Assembly: GCA_021767985.1 (NCBI GenBank)
Contig: JAASSH010000008.1
Coordinates: forward strand, 1-15,004
DNA: 15,004 bases
Origin: Gammaproteobacteria bacterium
Lineage (GTDB): Bacteria > Pseudomonadota > Gammaproteobacteria > GCA-001735895
Direction: 5' to 3'
Shown: in pieces, positions 13,551 to 15,004 of the stretch
Layout of the letters: every line of letters starts with the position of its first letter
Position numbering within the stretch: position 1 is the first letter of the stretch
The notes under the pieces: generated by a model
What the model was told of the DNA's origin: nothing
Seen by the model: the letters and a program-made list of their open reading frames with translations, nothing else
Databases searched by the model: none
Translations under genes and position numbers: made by a program

Positions 13551-14519
13551 TCAGGCAACCCTGTCGCCGGGTTCCTGTCCGTTGAAAATCGCGATCAGGT
13601 TGTCGATAGCGCGGAAACCCATGGCATCACGCGTTTCCCGCGTCGCGCTGCCAATGTGCGGCAACAGAAAAACGTTGTCCAGTTGTCGATATCCCGGATG
13701 GATGGCATCGGGCTCACCGTTGAACACGTCGAGCCCGGCGGCGGCAATCACGCCTGTTTGCAGTGCCTCGACCAGGGCGTCGTCGTCGATCACGCCACCG
13801 CGCGAGGTATTTACCAGGATGGCGTCGCGATGCATCGTGGCGAGCCTTTCGCGGTTCATTAATCCCCGGGTTGCATCGGATGCCGGGCAGTGAATCGACA
13901 GTACATCGATGTTCGCCAGCAGGGCTTCCACACTGTCGTGGTATGTCGCATCACCGGCATGATCCGGGTCCAGCGGATGACGATTGTGGTAGTGAATCGT
14001 CATGTCGAAGCCACGCGCACGCGCCGCGACCACCTGGCCGACCCTGCCCATACCGAGGATTCCGAGCCGCTTACCGGTAATTTGCCGGCCGACCATGAAC
14101 GCCGGGCTCCAGTCCTTCCACAACTGGTTGCGCATGATATGTTCGCCTTCGCTGGCGCGCCGCGCCGCGCCCAGCATCAGCAGCATCGCGATTTCCGCGG
14201 TGGCGTCGGAAAGCACGTCGGGCGTATTCGTTACGATCACCTGCTTGCGGCGCGCCGCCTCGAGATCGACGTGATCGACGCCGACCGAAAAGTTGGCGAT
14301 CGCCTTTACCCGGGCCGGTAAATTCGCGATCGTATCGGCGTCGAATTTTTCGGTGTGGCAGGGCAGTATCGCATCGGCGTTTTCCGCCAGCCGCAGCAAC
14401 TCCCCGGTGTCGTAGAGCCTGTCATCGGGATTCAGCAGCGGGGTGAATCCTTCAGCCAGTTTTGCCTCGACCGCGTCAGGCAGCTTACGTGTTACCAGTA
14501 CAACCGGTTTGTTACTCAT
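13551..14519 (-). CDS. D-isomer-specific 2-hydroxyacid dehydrogenase (glyoxylate/hydroxypyruvate reductase-like)
   Basis: This 322-residue NAD(P)-dependent oxidoreductase interconverts 2-oxoacids and D-2-hydroxyacids. The Rossmann motif is GILGMGRVG (153-161). After the second strand comes HNR (178-180), where a basic residue suggests NADPH rather than NADH. The catalytic set is R240 (NTSRGG), E269 (FNGEP) and H288 (LLPHIGSATRETRDAM). The sequence ANFSVGVDHVDLEAARRKQVIVTNTPDVLSD, here shown by its ends ANFSVG...DVLSD, is typical of glyoxylate/hydroxypyruvate reductases and D-glycerate dehydrogenases. The ATG at 14519 is the only sensible start. It lies upstream of and co-directional with the TRAP genes, but the long gap between suggests separate promoters. 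Confidence 0.93.
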   Translation of the reverse strand: MSNKPVVLVTRKLPDAVEAKLAEGFTPLLNPDDRLYDTGELLRLAENADAILPCHTEKFDADTIANLPARVKAIANFSVGVDHVDLEAARRKQVIVTNTPDVLSDATAEIAMLLMLGAARRASEGEHIMRNQLWKDWSPAFMVGRQITGKRLGILGMGRVGQVVAARARGFDMTIHYHNRHPLDPDHAGDATYHDSVEALLANIDVLSIHCPASDATRGLMNRERLATMHRDAILVNTSRGGVIDDDALVEALQTGVIAAAGLDVFNGEPDAIHPGYRQLDNVFLLPHIGSATRETRDAMGFRAIDNLIAIFNGQEPGDRVA

Positions 14520-14564
14520 TGGTAGTTACCCCGAAAGTTATCGCCGTGGCGTTTGCAGCGTCGC

Positions 14565-14593
14565 AGTTTAAAACCTGGCTGCCGCCATGGCAA
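14565..14593 (-). promoter_or_regulatory. Candidate sigma-70 promoter for the hydroxyacid dehydrogenase gene
   Basis: On the minus strand TTGCCA (14593-14588) is followed after 17 bases by TAAACT (14570-14565). These match the -35 consensus at five of six and the -10 consensus at four of six positions, and would give a leader of about 40 bases before the ATG at 14519. A loose inverted repeat GCCTGG/CCAGGC (14597-14602, 14615-14620) just upstream could be a weak end for the preceding gene or an operator. Confidence 0.35.
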
Positions 14594-14650
14594 TTGGCCT
14601 GGCACGGCGCGCCACCAGGCGGCCATCCATGCTCGAGGCGGGTTATCGGA

Positions 14651-15004
14651 TCAGGAGGGATCCGCGGCGTTCATTTCGCCATAGAGGCGGTACGCCATGC
14701 GGCCGGTTACGATGGCGGCCAGGATCAGCAACGCCCACAGCAGCCATTTCTGCCACGGTAGAGTCGCTTCCGGGCTGAGCCGGCCGACGCCGCCGGCCTC
14801 GTCGATTGGACCCAGCCGCACCGGCGCACCGCGTTGCTGGGTATCGCGCAGGCTGCCATCGAGCAGTGCACTCAGGTTGGCGGCCGGAGCCTGGGCGGCG
14901 TGGCTGCCCCAGGCCAGGCGGTAGGGGCCATTACCATCGCCGAGAAAAACGACCTCGTACTGCGGGTAGCCGAGTTCTACCCGGGGTAGCGTAGGCAGGG
15001 CACT
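14651..15004 (-). CDS. DUF3999-family protein (C-terminal fragment)
   Basis: The minus strand is open from the window edge to a TGA at 14653-14651, giving 117 C-terminal residues; the start lies outside the window. The fragment contains GNGPYRLAWGSHAAQAP, a polar stretch ending in LSPEATLPW, then a single membrane helix (KWLLWALLILAAIVTG) and a short basic/acidic tail with MAYRLYGEM. This arrangement is that of the DUF3999 family, a bacterial envelope protein of unknown function with a large periplasmic part and one C-terminal anchor, often encoded next to a DUF2339 membrane protein. No further inference on function is possible. Confidence 0.75.
   Translation of the reverse strand, partial: SALPTLPRVELGYPQYEVVFLGDGNGPYRLAWGSHAAQAPAANLSALLDGSLRDTQQRGAPVRLGPIDEAGGVGRLSPEATLPWQKWLLWALLILAAIVTGRMAYRLYGEMNAADPS

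Noticed and set aside
13370..13558. A 62-codon minus-strand frame in the gap before dctP
   Set aside because: No ribosome site and no plausible protein features; it runs through the promoter/operator-like region.
1..15004. Mobile element, phage, CRISPR or defence system
   Set aside because: I looked for transposase, integrase, toxin-antitoxin and nuclease motifs and for regularly spaced repeats and saw none; the gene content is metabolic and transport.

Overview
The window reads as a dense, GC-rich bacterial chromosome segment, most likely from a gammaproteobacterium and possibly a marine one. This is inferred from the gene families: a UPF0178/YaiI protein, the tail of a DUF3999 protein, a COG4663-type TRAP transporter and a cupin resembling DMSP lyases. 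I see no rRNA, tRNA, CRISPR array, insertion sequence, integrase or phage gene. Nearly every base lies in a gene, and all genes but one are on the minus strand.

Region A (about 7137 down to 1, minus strand) is one long, tightly packed set of genes in transcription order: a VOC/glyoxalase-fold protein, a small cupin, a Cds1-like PLP cysteine desulfhydrase/cysteine synthase-family enzyme, a possible 23-residue small ORF, an unrecognised helical protein, a SAM methyltransferase, YaiI/UPF0178, a three-helix membrane protein, a nitronate monooxygenase, a seven-cysteine zinc-ribbon protein, a LysE/RhtB exporter, a DddQ/DddL-like cupin, an FKBP-type prolyl isomerase and the start of a type II haloacid dehalogenase-like HAD enzyme. 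Four junctions are ATGA start/stop overlaps, and several genes seem to use GTG, TTG or even CTG starts. This looks like a long operon or a chain of translationally coupled genes with mixed thiol, detoxification and housekeeping roles.

Region B (7138-8587) is the only plus-strand gene. It is an orphan Rieske non-heme iron oxygenase read divergently from region A across a short regulatory gap that contains a palindrome. No ferredoxin or reductase partner is visible.

Region C (14519 down to 8493, minus strand) looks like a catabolic and uptake unit: a D-2-hydroxyacid dehydrogenase, a gap of about 290 bases with promoter and operator-like signals, a tripartite TRAP transporter (Tat-exported binding protein, DctQ, DctM), an amidase-signature hydrolase and a small two-helix membrane protein that converges on the Rieske gene. 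A strong hairpin sits between the binding-protein gene and dctQ. A reasonable hypothesis is import of an organic acid or amide, its hydrolysis by the amidase, and further processing by the hydroxyacid dehydrogenase and perhaps the Rieske oxygenase. The far right edge holds the C-terminus of a DUF3999 membrane-anchored protein.

The two points most worth following up are the DMSP-lyase-like cupin inside a sulfur/amino-acid flavoured operon, and the TRAP + amidase + hydroxyacid dehydrogenase + orphan Rieske neighbourhood, whose substrate is unknown.
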